Assembly (NCBI RefSeq): GCF_007565055.1
Contig: NC_044554.1
Location: 138,321,463 to 138,385,462, forward strand
Length of the DNA stretch: 64,000 nucleotides
Direction: 5' to 3'
Source: Rhinopithecus roxellana
Taxonomy: Eukaryota; Chordata; Mammalia; Primates; Cercopithecidae
Shown here piece after piece: positions 46,643 to 57,867 of the stretch; the stretch's first letter is position 1, and the number at the start of each line of letters is the position of its first letter. The notes beneath the pieces were generated by a model. It worked only from the letters and a program-made list of their open reading frames with translations, had not been told where the DNA came from and ran no database searches. Made by a program: the position numbers and the translations under genes.

Positions 46643-46731
46643 GTAAAGATGCTAATCCCCAGGAGAGGAAGGCTGCAATGAAGACAGCTGAAGAATTTCT
46701 ACAGCAAATGAATTATTCCAAGAATACCCAA
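46643..46731 (+). CDS. SCIN: SCIN coding exon, long helix of gelsolin repeat 3 (about residues 298-327)
   Basis: The 89-nt exon starts with two bases that complete the split Gly codon, then 29 codons from KDANPQERK to SKNTQ. The segment KAAMKTAEEFLQQM is the long amphipathic helix of a gelsolin fold. The acceptor is TTGTATTTTAG and the donor is CAA|GTATGTG. It is phase 1 in and phase 0 out. It lies between a minus-strand Alu (46214-46508) and, beyond the next exon, a plus-strand Alu (47727-47971). Confidence 0.96.
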
Positions 46732-47472
46732 GTATGTGTGAAAATGAACTGGCTAGAAAAAAATAGAAAACATAGGAGCTCATGACATCTCCATGAAACT
46801 CATGAAAAAGTTTGGGTCAGAGTAACGTTTGCATGTGAAGTGATTCTCCACCTGCCTGTCTGCTGCAATCTGGTGTCACATGTCCCTCTTCTTTATCTGT
46901 GTGGGGGTTAGAATTTTTTAGAAACTGCTCATCAGACTTTCTATAGAGCTGCCCATTCACTTCCTCCACTGCCTTTAATTCAAGATAGTAAACCACAGTA
47001 GATTTAGCTAAGATTTAGCTATGAGTTATTATTCCTTAGAGCAAGTTGTGCAGACTTGGCCTGAAACCCAGATGATATTTGTCTTCATCAAAATCAATTT
47101 AGACCCTGGCTAATTACTCCATTCCTTTCCAAATCTCTCAGCCTCATCTACTCTCCTCATTTTTATGTCCTTACACAAGGAACACAATGAGATAATTTCT
47201 TCCAACTCACAGATCTCTTGTGAACCTTATGTAGAAAGACAAACTTATTTTACTGCAGGGATAACATACTAAAGAACTTGATTCTTCTCTCAAATATTAA
47301 AATTCAGTGGCAATTACTTTAGTCGTGAGAAAAAGCAGTTTTGGATTATATGAGCTTGATAGGCAAACCAGGATAATTTTTCATTTCCTTAGTTCTGTCT
47401 CCACTGCCAGATTCATATTTTCCCTCAATTTCTTATTTTCCTGTTTATTATTATTATTATTTTAAATTTCAG
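46732..47472 (+). other. SCIN: SCIN intron, 741 bp, Alu-free
   Basis: It is phase 0. I recognise no repeat in it apart from a short (ATT)n run at 47451-47462 before the acceptor. Confidence 0.8.
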
Positions 47473-47688
47473 ATTCAAGTTCTTCCAGAAGGAGGTGAAA
47501 CACCAATCTTCAAACAGTTTTTTAAGGACTGGAGAGATAAAGATCAGAGTGATGGCTTTGGGAAAGTATATGTCACAGAGAAAGTGGCTCAAATAAAACA
47601 AATTCCCTTTGATGCCTCAAAATTACATAGTTCTCCACAGATGGCAGCCCAGCACAATATGGTGGATGATGGTTCTGGCAAAGTGGAG
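47473..47688 (+). CDS. SCIN: SCIN coding exon, end of repeat 3, central linker, start of repeat 4 (about residues 328-399)
   Basis: At 216 nt (72 codons, phase 0 both sides) this is the longest SCIN exon in the window. It starts IQVLPEGGETP, continues with FKQFFKDW (closing strand and helix of repeat 3), then the linker that joins the N-terminal half (repeats 1-3, severing) to the C-terminal half (repeats 4-6). It ends HNMVDDGSGKVE at the entry to repeat 4. The acceptor is TTTAAATTTCAG and the donor is GAG|GTATTT. A truncated Alu begins about 39 nt after the donor. Confidence 0.96.
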
Positions 47689-47726
47689 GTATTTACCTGT
47701 TTTTGTTTTCGTCAAGCCCATGAATG

Positions 47727-47971
47727 CCAGTGTATGTTGGGAGAAGGCAGGGGAGATTCCTTGAGGTCAAGAGTTCGAGATCAGCCTGGCCAACATGGTG
47801 AAACCCCACCTCTACTAAAAATACAAAAATTAGCCAGCTGTGGTGGAGCTCACCCGTAGTCCCAGCTACTTGGAAGGCTGAGGCACGAGAATCGCTTGAG
47901 CCTGGGAGGTGGAGGCTGCAGTGTGCCAAGATCACACCACTGCACTCCAGCCTGGGTGACAGAGGGAGAAA
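47727..47971 (+). repeat. 5'-truncated Alu just after a SCIN exon
   Basis: Sense Alu that starts in the CCAGCACTTTGGGAGG region (degraded) and ends GGGTGACAGAGGGAGAAA. It begins about 39 nt after the donor at 47688. Its tail has become an (AC)n repeat. Confidence 0.9.
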
Positions 47972-47978
47972 TGTGTAT

Positions 47979-48090
47979 ACACACACACACACACACACAC
48001 ACATATAAATGTGTATACATACACATATCTGTGTTTATATATACATATATATTTATAAATGTATATTTAAATATATTTATACATATTTAA
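47979..48090. repeat. (AC)n and AT-rich microsatellite after an Alu
   Basis: A pure AC run at 47980-48003 followed by alternating ATAT/TGTATA sequence to about 48090, seeded by the Alu tail. Confidence 0.9.
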
Positions 48091-48916
48091 TGGCTCTCCT
48101 CAGCCTTCCTGAGAACATCCATCTTCAGCTGGACCCTGACCCTTTCCCTCCTCTTGGCTTCACCTATCCACTGCCTTGAGGACTGACTTCCCCTCTGCCA
48201 TCTAGCTAACGTTCCTACACCTCATTGGCAACTCAGTTAAATCACAAGCCATACCTTTTCTGAGAAGGCTTCCCTCAGTGCTGAAGTGGCCTTTCTCTGT
48301 GTTCAATCGCTAGGGATATTTTTCACAGAATTTATCATATACCTACCACAGAATTGTTCATTTACTGCCAGATTTCTCCTAGACCTCTCATCAATTCCTT
48401 GAGGACAGGAATTAAATATTCCATCTCTATATTCCTAGGGCTTACCACAATGCTTGGACCAAAGTATATGGTCAAGAAATTAGTGAAATAATTTTTCCTC
48501 TTTTCAAAGACATGAAGCATGAATCTAAGCGACATGGGTGTTGGGGAGTGGGGAGCACCAAGGGAGAAGTTCACAAATGTCCCTCATGGCTGTTGTCGGA
48601 GGAGTATTGACTTCTGGGTCTGCATCTGTCTCCTACTTAGACATTCCTGCTGGAGCTCAGTCCTCCTGGCAAACTTGGTCTCCAGCACCAGCTGTGTCTG
48701 GCTGCAGACTTCTCCTGTGCCATCCTAGGGCTGCTGAAATCTGGGGAGCTCTCTCTAGGATCTTGTGCTGTCCCTAGGATATAAGGCTTCTGCTCTCTAG
48801 GATAGTGTGGGGTGGCCTCTCTCTAGAAGCATTGCACTGCTCCTGTCCACTTGCTCATCTTCAGATTTCAAAGCAAAGAGTCTACCCTTCCCACCAGAAA
48901 ACTTAGGCAAGTGTGC

Positions 48917-48965
48917 ATATGTGTGTGTGTGTGTGTGTGCGCGCGCGTGCTTACATGTACACACA
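48917..48965. repeat. (TG)n with a CG alternating core
   Basis: ATGTGTGTGTGTGTGTGTGT continues into GCGCGCGCGTGC and then ACATGTACACACACA, a purine-pyrimidine alternating tract able to form Z-DNA. Confidence 0.85.
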
Positions 48966-49164
48966 CAGTGCCTGGCAGCCTCTCCTTCATTTGTTACTCT
49001 CCTGTTTCGCGTACAGTTCTCATCTCTCCAACTTGAAGGGTCTTTAATCTGTGCTGAAGATGAGGAGGTAGAATGAAAGTGGTTCTGCCTGTTTTTATCC
49101 CATCACCACATTTCAGTCTTATACCTGGATGGCACCTTTTAAAAACAGAAGTCATGTTATCGGC

Positions 49165-49500
49165 ATGGTCTTAATCTGTTCAGGCTACTATAACAAAAAT
49201 ACTGTAGAATGAGAGTTTAAGCGGAAACATTTATTTCTCACCATTCTGGAGGCTAGGGAGTCTCCGCTGAAGGTTTTGATGGGCTCAGTGTTTGGTGGAG
49301 GATCCACTTCCTGGTAGACTTTTTGCTGCATCCTCACATGGTGGAAAAGGAGCTAGAAAGCTTTCTGATTATAAGGGCGCTAATTTCACTCATGAGGGCC
49401 TCCGGCCTGATGACCTAAGTACCTCCCAAAGGTCCCACCTCCTAATACCATCACACTGGAGGTTAGGATTTCAACATAAATCTTGGAGGGACTCAAACAT
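49165..49500 (-). repeat. MLT1 LTR, antisense
   Basis: The + strand reads AATCTGTTCAGGCTACTATA, TTTATTTCTCACCATTCTGG, CTCACATGGTGG and CCACCTCCTAATACCATCAC, the complement of an MLT1A/B LTR. Confidence 0.88.
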
Positions 49501-49964
49501 TCAGTGTGTTGTAGCATCTTTAGTATTTGGTCACAGTCTACCAAGTCTTGCCTGGGAAAATAATAGTCTCCTATCTTAAAGCACAGGGAAAAAAATACGT
49601 ATGTTATTTCATAATTGAAGAAAAAATTAAAACACATATTTCTGAGCTGAATCTTGCAGTTTTTTATTCCACTGGAGTGTCATGTTTTCCACTAGTAGAT
49701 GCAACAATAGGTATTTATTAATCACCAGGCTCGGAACTGAGCTTAATACTGTAGAGGAAGCAAAAGAAACATAAAAGTACTTAAAATGTCAATGAATTGG
49801 CAAATTGATAACAATTTCTTTCCTTTGCTTGATTTGTAAACTAGTTAAAAAATAATTTAAAAGTTGTTTAATAATAGATTTGAACCAAAAATTATTTAAA
49901 GCTCATGAGAAGTACTATTAGATCAAGAAAATTGTAATTTGGTGTATATATCCATTCCTTCCAG

Positions 49965-50086
49965 ATTTGGCGTGTAGAAAACAATGGTAGGATCCAAGTT
50001 GACCAAAACTCGTATGGTGAATTCTATGGTGGTGACTGCTACATCATACTCTACACCTATCCCAGAGGACAAATTATCTACACGTG
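49965..50086 (+). CDS. SCIN: SCIN coding exon, core of gelsolin repeat 4 (about residues 400-440)
   Basis: The 122-nt exon gives 40 codons plus two bases (phase 2 out). It reads IWRVENNGRIQVD, then YGGDCYIILYTY and QIIYTW with the Trp codon split over the intron. These are the first strands of gelsolin repeat 4, and the GGD turn carries a conserved calcium-site Asp in the family. The acceptor is TCCTTCCAG|ATT and the donor is TG|GTGAGT. Confidence 0.96.
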
Positions 50087-50587
50087 GTGAGTTTATATTG
50101 GGCAAAGATCTCGGGTTCCACAGGAGCCAGATTTTGCTCCAAAGTATTAAATTCCATGCATTATGGGGTAGAATAATCCTATAATCACCCCAGTGAGATT
50201 TATATAGCATGCATGTAGTATTTTCTTTTTATATGATTTTGACTTTGTTTTGCAGCTGCCATCCACAGGCAGCAGGAGTTACATAAAAATGCTATCTAGT
50301 CTAGGAAAAAAGTTTTGATATCCTAAACCAGTGATGTTCTGCTAGTGGATATGTAGTTGAATATCTCATCTTGTATGCAGGTTAACACTGCAACAGCAAG
50401 TGTCAGGTACCATGGCTTCTTATTGTTAAAATTCACAGAGGTCCATCCTAATTGGAACTGCAAAGTTGCAATATGGCAAAACCTGTAGGAGATACAATTT
50501 GTCATTCCATTGAAACCTCAACTTGATGCAATTCTTATTCTTTGTTTCCATTAAATTTACAATAATGAAAAAAATATGCAGTTGCGG

Positions 50588-50893
50588 TTTGTTTGTTTGT
50601 TTGTTTGTTTTGAGGCAAAATCTCACTCTGTCACACAGGCTGGAGTGCAGTGGCCCAATCTTGGCTCACTGCAAGCTCTGCCTCCCGGGTTCACCCCATT
50701 CTCCTGCCTCAGCCTCCCGAGTAGCTGGGACTACAGGTGCCCACCACCACGCCCGGATACATTTTTTGTATTTTTAGTGGAGACGGGGTTTCACCATGTT
50801 AGCCAGGATGGTCTCGATCTCCTGACCTTGTGATCCATCCACTTCGGCCTCCCAAAGTGCTGGGATTACAGGCATAAGCCACCGCACCCAGCC
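50588..50893 (-). repeat. Alu
   Basis: Antisense Alu with a (TTTG)n tail, ending AAGCCACCGCACCCAGCC, 500 bp downstream of a SCIN exon. Confidence 0.94.
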
Positions 50894-51424
50894 CCTGTGT
50901 TTTCATCTTACATGGTTTTGCATGATGACTTGAGTTAACTGAAGTCTAAATATACTTTCAGTAAATACCAATGCCCTGCTCAAGGAGGAAATGACCAAAT
51001 GTCCAACCAAGTAATTTATGCGCATACACCATGCCAGGATACGTCAAGGGATAGGGATTCTGCAATAAATTATATAATGTGAAATTCCTAACTTTTTATT
51101 AAGTGAAATCAGGTAAAAATAGAATATTGCTAAGAAGGCTGGAAAAAAGAAAATAATTCTTAAAAAAGATCTTCAAGCAGAGAAATGTGGGTGTAAGGTG
51201 CAAAGGCAGGGCAGGATTCTACCTTTGCCTACATAGTTATAACACCCTGTAATAAGTGTATAGAATATACATGCATTCAGTACTCTGCTGATATGGTGAC
51301 ATTTCTTTTTGGTGAACCTCACACACAAAGACAGAGTCACACTCATCCCCATAGTCTGGTCATCTACACTGCCCAGTGCCTTGAGCCCATTCAAGTTCAG
51401 GAGATGGGATGACGCCAAAAGAGT

Positions 51425-51712
51425 GGTCTGGGAACTCGGAGGCATCAATATCACCTGGGAACTTCTTAGATTTGTAGACTCTCAGGCCCCACCTTTGACC
51501 CACTAAGGCAGAACCTGCATTTTAGCAAGGAGCTCAAGTAATTAACATGCACTTCAATGATTGACAGACACTGCCTCAGGCAGTGGTTTAGAACACTGAC
51601 TGCATATTGGAGTAACCTGAACAATTTCTCATAAATCAAATGCTCTCACCCACACCAAATAAATCAAAATCTCAGCTGAGGGGACTCCTAAGATTCTAAT
51701 CTACACCACCAC
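51425..51712 (+). repeat. Two MER5-like fragments in tandem
   Basis: The first includes ATCAATATCACCTGGGAACT and CAGGCCCCACCTTTGACCC. The second includes GTGGTTTAGAACACTGACTG and ATCAAAATCTCAGCTGAGG. A tiny Alu-like tail (GTGAACCACCGCACCCAGG) follows at 51719-51737. Confidence 0.55.
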
Positions 51713-52394
51713 ATCGGTGTGAACCACCGCACCCAGGACCATCTCTGATGCCACAGTCACTCCATATGCTGTCCTAGATGAATGCATTTAGCTATTTAGC
51801 TCTGCGGTTAACATGTTGTCTTAATAGCAACCATTCTGTGAGCAGCATGTTTCGCTGGCAAAGTGCCAGATGTTTCCTTTTTATTTTTTTTTATTTTTTT
51901 TATTTTTTATTTTTTTTTATATTTCTTTCCAAAAAGAATGGAGCAGGGGAGATTAGACAGGTGAAGTAATTTAACTCAAAGTCACAGCTGTTGTAAGGCA
52001 ATATTTTAAATCTTAATCGATTGGTCTCTTTAAGGCTTGAGTATATCTATATCAGGTAGTTATGTCCTTATTTTCCAATTTCGTTTTCTAAAAGTTTAAT
52101 TCAGAAAAGTGTTTGTGCAACAAAATCATGGCATTTATTGGGATAAATTAATTATTCCTAGTTAACTTTTTTTTTGCATTTTACTTCATGGTCTTCCTGT
52201 TAATTCTCTTTTGAATATGAACAACATAATTGTGAATTTAGATTAAACGAAAAAAGACTAAGCAAGTAATGCAAAAGAATATTTTGAGGAATTAACAATT
52301 TGCAACCCATATAAATGCCTGTGTGGACATACTAAAATAGAATAAATCAGGTTACAAATTTTAAATGCTAAATTTAAGTTTTAAATCGTAGCTA

Positions 52395-52565
52395 TTTCTT
52401 GTATCATTTGAAAGCACTTTATGTGCTAAGCATTGTACTAATTTCTGGAGATACAGCGGTGGAAAGAAAAATACAATCTGTGCCTTCAGGAGCTTATATG
52501 TAATGAGAAACAGATGATTAACAGGTATTTTTAGTGCAATATAGAGGATTTTATGTAAGATCAAG
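52395..52565 (+). repeat. Old LINE2/MIR-type fragment
   Basis: TTTATGTGCTAAGCATTGTA, GGAGATACAGCGGTGGAAAG and GTGCCTTCAGGAGCTTATAT. Confidence 0.55.
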
Positions 52566-52589
52566 CTGAGTGATCTTTGGATAATTGTA

Positions 52590-52966
52590 TACAGACGTAC
52601 CCTCTAGAACTCATGTTGAAACTTAATCTTCAGTGTGGAAATATTGGGAGATGGGGCCTTCAAGAGGTGATAGCTCTCATGAAAGGATGAGTCCATTAGT
52701 GGATGAATGGGTTATCATGAGAATGGGACCAGTGGCTTTATAAGAAGAGAAAGAAGCCTGAGCTGGCATTCTCAAACCCTCACTGTGTGATGACCTGCAC
52801 TGCCTCAGGAGTCTGTAGAGTCTTTGCCAGCAAGAAAACCCTCACCAGATGTGGTCTCTTGACTTTGGACTTCTCACTCTCTATAACTGTAAAAATAAGT
52901 TCCTTTTCCTTATAAATTACCCTGTTTCAGGTATTCTGTTATAAGCAACAGAAAATGAACTAAGAC
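52590..52966 (+). repeat. MLT1 LTR
   Basis: ACTCATGTTGAAACTTAATC, GAGATGGGGCCTTCAAGAGG, CTTTATAAGAAGAG, CTCACCAGATGTGG, TTGACTTTGGACTTC, and an end at GAACTAAGACA. Confidence 0.88.
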
Positions 52967-52984
52967 AGGCTCCTAGAAAAAGTG

Positions 52985-53960
52985 GCATTGAAGTGGAAGC
53001 TAGACAGGCAGGCAAATAGGGAAGTTGTTCCAAGCAATGCAGGAAAATAGTGTGCTCTAATCTACTCGTCATAGAGTATGGGTGGAGAACATTTAGGGTG
53101 CAAAAGATAAAACGAGGGAAATTAGAAGGAGCCAAATTGTAAATGGCCTCATAAACCATGCTGAAGAGGACAAACTTTATTTTTAAGACATTGGGAATCA
53201 CTGAAAGAGTTTGTATGGGGTGTTACATGATTGATTTTCATTTTATTTCATTTTATTTTATTTTAGACAGTCTCATTCTGTCACCCAGGCTGGAGTGCAG
53301 TGGCTCCAGTCTTGGCTCACTGCAACCTCCGCCTCCCAGGTTCAAGCTATTCTCCTGCCTCAGCCTCCTGAGTAACTGGGATTAGAGGTGCACACCACCA
53401 TGCCCGGCTAATTTTTTGTATTTTTAGAAGAGATAGCATTTCACCATGTTGGCCAGGCTGGTCTTGAACTCCTGACCTCAAGTGGTCCACCTGCCTCGGC
53501 CTCCCAAAGTGCTGGGATTACAGGTGTGAGCCACCGCGCCTGGCCTGATTTTCATTTTAGATAAATTATTCTGATTGCAGAATCCATCTGCAGAATGGAT
53601 TGGTAGAGGAAGGCTAGCAGCAGGAAGACAACTGGGAATGTGTTGCAATAATCCAGCTGAATAATGTGGCCTGAATTTAGTGTAGTGACAACAGGGAAGG
53701 AAAGAATGAGACAAATTTGCAAGGTGTTAAAGTATTGGCACCAGAAAAACTGTTAATGGGGAATGGAGAAGACAAAGACAAGAATGACCCCTGGGTTTCT
53801 GGTCTGAGCATAAATGGGTAGCGTTTTATTTCCTGAGATTAAAAATCTTACGAGGAAGACAAGTTTGGCCCACACTGTACAAAAATGCAAAAGGAAAAAG
53901 AAGAGAAAGAGAAGGCACCACATTGGTAATAGTTACTATCTTTGGAATGGGGCTGGAAGG
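52985..53960 (+). repeat. Ancient interspersed repeat split by an Alu
   Basis: AAATGGCCTCATAAACCATG, before the Alu, and TGTTGCAATAATCCAGCTGA with AATGACCCCTGGGTTTCTGG, after it, resemble one old LINE-type repeat (L2-like). Family uncertain. Confidence 0.45.
53246..53545 (-). repeat. Alu with target duplication
   Basis: Antisense Alu with a (TTTTA)n-type tail. TGATTTTCATTTTA flanks it at 53232-53245 and 53546-53559. It splits an older repeat. Confidence 0.95.
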
Positions 53961-55313
53961 ATGGTCATTTAGTTTTCTTCTTTCCAATTTGAAATGTTCA
54001 ACATTTCCATCATAAGAATGTATATATTTGGGGGATATCAAGAATGTAAATTAGATACTTCAGAGTCCTTTTGTGAGTCTTCACCATTTGAAATCATGAA
54101 TGTGAAGTGTGTAAGTCTGTTAGTGTTGTATGGTTTGTGGAACTTCAAAAGCTTCCATAAAGATAGTGAAGAGGATTTCAAAAAATAAGCAGTTCCATCG
54201 AAGACTGGCTTTCAAATTAAACAGCTTTCCAGTTTATGTGATAATTTCAATGCAGGGATATAAATAGGTTTAAGTCCAAGAGGCAGAGTTAAAGGTGAGA
54301 AACTAGAATTAAATCAGTTACGAAACCACTTGTATTCTGAAATGACAGGACAGAAATAATTTCAGCAATGATCTTTTCTCTGAAATATCAGGTAATTAAA
54401 ATTGAACAGATGACAATGATGAATCTCTTGAAGTAGTAAATCCCATTTTTACACAGCACTCATCTTTAATGAGCAACAACCACCACAGGTTTATAAAGAA
54501 AAAATACGTCAAAGTAGATTGCTTTTTTTGTTCAGCATAAGATTTTAAAATTAGAAACAAAGAGTGACTGTGTTATTTCTTGATTGTAGTGGAATACTTG
54601 AATCTGTGTGGATGGCAGTATGGTACTTGGGATCTGGAAGAGAGGTTTAAGATGAGTAGAGAAGTATTTGTTCAGAGTGTCATGAGGCAGAAACTTAGTG
54701 ATGTTTTTCAGGTTTGCTAGTTGAAATATTCCAAAAAAAAAAAAAAAAGGAGCAAAATGAAGACAAAAGTTGGGTAATATTGTCTGTTCAGTGGTTGGAT
54801 TTCTTCCCTTCAGAATAAAAGCAAAATGGAAAGCAGCCATTTTTAACAAAAGCTGGAAGCGAGAATTCAGGAAACCACAGATGTGACAAAGAAACAACGC
54901 ATGATACAGACCCTGTGGTAGCCCGTCCTCATGCAGCTCTGTGTAACTCCTCACCTTGTGCTTCTAGTACACACACAGGTGTTGGCTAGCATTATAGGCT
55001 CTTGGGAAATGTAGGCTATTGACATTAAAACACTTTGTGTTTAGTAGTTCCTTTATTAGGGAAAGCATTTTTTATTTTCTTATCAACATTTGTATGTATG
55101 GTTTTTTTTTGCACCTCTCTGTAGAAAATTTTTACATCAACCATTTGCCTATGCTGGTCCAATGGAAGATTATGCGATAAGATATGCACCCTCTTCCCAG
55201 TGTGTTGGGGGGTGTGTGTGTATGCACGTGTGTGTTGCCCAACGTGGCAGGTTCTGTTAATCTGTTCCAAGTATGGAACAGTTTACTGTCAAAGTTTTAG
55301 AAGAAAAGATATA

Positions 55314-55343
55314 TTAGCGTTGCTGCAAAAGTAATTGCGGGTA
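55314..55343 (+). mobile_element. MADE1 left end, before the Alu
   Basis: TTAGCGTTGCTGCAAAAGTA, the left inverted repeat of the mariner-derived MITE MADE1, ending at the Alu at 55344. Confidence 0.88.
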
Positions 55344-55657
55344 GGCTGGGCGCGGTGGCTCATGCCTGTAATCCCAGAACCTTGGGAGGCCGAGGCAGGC
55401 ACATCACCTGAGGTCAGGAGTTTGAGACCAGCCTGACAAACATGGAGCCTGACAAACATGGAGGAAACCCTGTCTCTACTAAAAATACAAAATTAGCCGG
55501 GCATAGTGGTATATGCCTGTAATCCCAGCTACTCGGGAGGCTGAGGCGGGAGAATCACTTGAACCCAGGAGGCGGAGGTTGTAGCGAGCCGAGATCGCAC
55601 CATTGCACTCCAGCCTGGGCAACAAGAGCGAAACTCCGTCTCCAAAAAGAAAAAAAG
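55344..55657 (+). repeat. Alu inserted inside a MADE1 element
   Basis: Sense Alu from GGCTGGGCGCGGTGGCTC to an A-rich tail. A short internal duplication (AACATGGAGCCTGACAAACATGG) is present. MADE1 sequence lies on both sides and the GTAATTG(C/T)GG flank is duplicated. Confidence 0.94.
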
Positions 55658-55720
55658 GTAATTGTGGTTTTGCCATTACTTTTAATAGCAAACACAGCAA
55701 TTACTTTTGCACCAATCTAA
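55658..55720 (+). mobile_element. MADE1 right part, after the Alu
   Basis: GGTAATTGTGGTTTTGCC through ACAGCAATTACTTTTGCACC and CTAA, followed by TA. With 55314-55343 it forms one MADE1 copy, the MITE from which the miR-548 family derives. Confidence 0.9.
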
Positions 55721-56061
55721 TAGTTAACTTTCAAAGTCTAAATCCAAGTTTAGCATTCCTACTGCTAAGCTAACCACTAGTCATATAGAAATGTGAAAGC
55801 TGGCTAAAAATAAATAATGCTCAATGAATGCTTTTACCACATTTGGAGCTTTGTTTTGTTTTCTTTTATTGTCTTCTCTACAAGCTCATCGAACAGCAGA
55901 TCTCCCACAAGTTGCTTTACAGGTTAAGGTGACACAGAGTTAACAGCCACAAGCTACCCTAGAAAGAGAGGCTACAAATGAACTGGCCATATTGATGGAC
56001 TCACCCGTATCTGAGTGCTGGAAGCTTAGTATCTTGTACAGCCTTATTACTAATTCCTTAT

Positions 56062-56329
56062 GGTGGGCAGGTCATGGTGCCTCACCCCTTTAATCCTAGC
56101 ATTTTGGGAGGCGGAGGCGGGTGGATCACCTGAGGTCAGGAGTTTGAGACCAGCCTGACCAACGTGGTGAAACCCTGTCTCTATTAAAAATACAAAAAAG
56201 CACCTGTAATCCCAGCTACTCAGGAGGCTAAGGCAGGAGAATCGCTTGAACCCGGGAGGCAGAGGTTGCAGTGAGTCGAGTTCATGCCACTGTACTCCAC
56301 CCTGGGTGATGGAGTGAGACTCTGTCTCA

Positions 56330-56330
<1 letters not shown>
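56062..56330 (+). repeat. Alu with internal deletion, older
   Basis: Sense Alu from about GGTGGGCAGGTCATGGTGCC. It lacks the usual stretch between AAAAATACAAAA and CACCTGTAATCCC. Its tail has become an (AAT)n repeat at 56331-56357. Confidence 0.9.
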
Positions 56331-56362
<32 letters not shown>

Positions 56363-56495
56363 TTCCTTATGGAATTGCTAAGATGACAAAATGGGGCCTC
56401 TCCTTTGTCAACTTCTCATTATTACTTTCTTGATTTTTCTGGGTTACAGACATTTGGTTCATGCTCACCAAATATTCATAGAAAGACAAAATGCT

Positions 56496-56797
56496 GGCTG
56501 GGCGTGGTGGCTCACGCCTGTAATTCCAGCACTTTGGGAGGCTGAGGCGGGCAGATCATGAGGTCAAGAGTTCAAGACCAGCCTGGCCAACACAGTGAAA
56601 CCCCATCTCTACTAAGAATACAAAAATTTAGCCGGGTGTGGTGGCGGGTGCCTGTAATCCCAGCTACCCCGGAGGCTAAGGCAGGAGAATTGCTTGAACC
56701 CGGGAGGCAGAGGTTGCAGTGGGCCAAGACTGCACCATTGCACTCCAGCCCGGGTGACAGTGTGAGATTCCGTCTCAAAAAAAAAAAAAAAAAGAAA
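56496..56797 (+). repeat. Alu with target duplication
   Basis: Sense Alu starting GGCTGGGCGTGGTGGCTC. GAAAGACAAAATGC flanks it at 56481-56494 and 56798-56811. Confidence 0.95.
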
Positions 56798-57192
56798 GAA
56801 AGACAAAATGCCCCTAACATTCAATATAATAAGTTTGGCTCGTATTTTCACTTCAGATGGATTATTTTTCACTGTAGAGGTGTTTTCTAAAACATAGGCA
56901 GCTCCAACTTAAAATCAGGTGAACCTGATTACTTAGCTAAGTTATGTAAGGAACAAAAGCTCAGTTTCTTTAAAATGGAGATAAAAATGCCTATCATATA
57001 CAGTTCTAGATGACACAGGGCAATTCAGTGTTAGATACCTTGACAAAAACAATAGCTTAACAGCTCATATCATGTTAAAACAGTTCGCTTCTTCTTGATC
57101 TTTCATAATAACTTGTCTCTGCTTGCAATGCCTACATGCGATGATCTTAAAATTTAAAGGCAAGCTAATTTATTTCACTTTCATTCCTCTAG

Positions 57193-57283
57193 GCAAGGAG
57201 CCAATGCCACACGAGATGAACTGACAACATCTGCATTCCTGACTGTTCAGTTGGATCGGTCCCTCGGAGGACAGGCTGTGCAG
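57193..57283 (+). CDS. SCIN: SCIN coding exon, helix of gelsolin repeat 4 (about residues 440-470)
   Basis: The 91-nt exon starts with the last base of the split Trp codon and then 30 codons, QGANATRDEL to LGGQAVQ. The stretch ELTTSAFLTVQLD is the long helix of repeat 4, where gelsolin-family proteins place the Glu that completes a calcium site. The acceptor is ATTCCTCTAG and the donor is CAG|GTTGGG. The upstream intron is 7.1 kb and full of repeats. Confidence 0.96.
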
Positions 57284-57605
57284 GTTGGGATATTTTTACC
57301 CCCAAAACTCACACAAGTTAAAGTCTTGCTAGCTCAATGGATAGCTATAGCTCCCTCCCAAGTTGGGATAGAAATTTGACATTTTCTTGATATGAACTAT
57401 GTTTTCATTTTGAAATTCATATATTCCTACTCTCATTTCAAATTAGTTCTCTCAGATTCTGGAAAGGAGATAACAAACACAAGCAACAAAAAACTATCAA
57501 CAGATTTAAGATCCCAAAAGAATCTTCCCATTAGAATCACACCCTATGTCAGTGATAGTCGCTTGACATTAAAACGGTTTTACCTGTATTATTGTTTCCA
57601 GTTGT

Positions 57606-57866
57606 TGTTCAACGGATACGGTAGGCAGAATAATGCCCCAAGGTGTTCATGTCCTAATCCTCAGAACCTGCAAGTGTGATATGTTACAAAGCTAAGGAGA
57701 GTTAAGGTCGGAGATGGAGTTACGGTTGCTCATCAGCAGATCTTAAGCTAGGGAGATTATCTGGGATTACTGGGTGGACCTAGTGTAATCACCAGGGTCC
57801 TTATAAGTAAAACAGAAAGCCAGATAGAGTCAGAGGGACGCAGCATGGGAAAGACTAACCAGCGAT
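57606..57866 (+). repeat. MLT1-like LTR, first part
   Basis: AGGCAGAATAATGCCCCAAG, CATGTCCTAATCCTCAGAAC and GGGTCCTTATAAGTAAAACA match a MaLR LTR 5' half. It is interrupted by an L1 end and resumes at 58069. Confidence 0.75.
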
Positions 57867-57867
57867 C

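Larger units (their letters stand above)
47689..49964 (+). other. SCIN: SCIN intron, 2.3 kb
   Basis: It is phase 0. It contains a truncated + Alu, an (AC)n/AT-rich microsatellite, a TG/CG microsatellite at 48917-48950 and a reversed MLT1 LTR at 49165-49500. Positions 48100-48500 look like old L2-type sequence. Positions 48500-49160 hold nothing I recognise. Confidence 0.8.
50087..57192 (+). other. SCIN: SCIN intron, 7.1 kb
   Basis: It is phase 2. It holds five Alus, an MLT1 LTR, MER5 and L2 traces, and a MADE1 element split by an Alu. Positions 53960-55310 are AT-rich and contain no feature I can name except an A run at 54734. Confidence 0.8.

Noticed and set aside
54532..54954. 140-codon minus-strand open frame
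   Set aside because: Low-complexity residues from an A run, no recognisable domain and no codon signal. Chance open frame in an intron.
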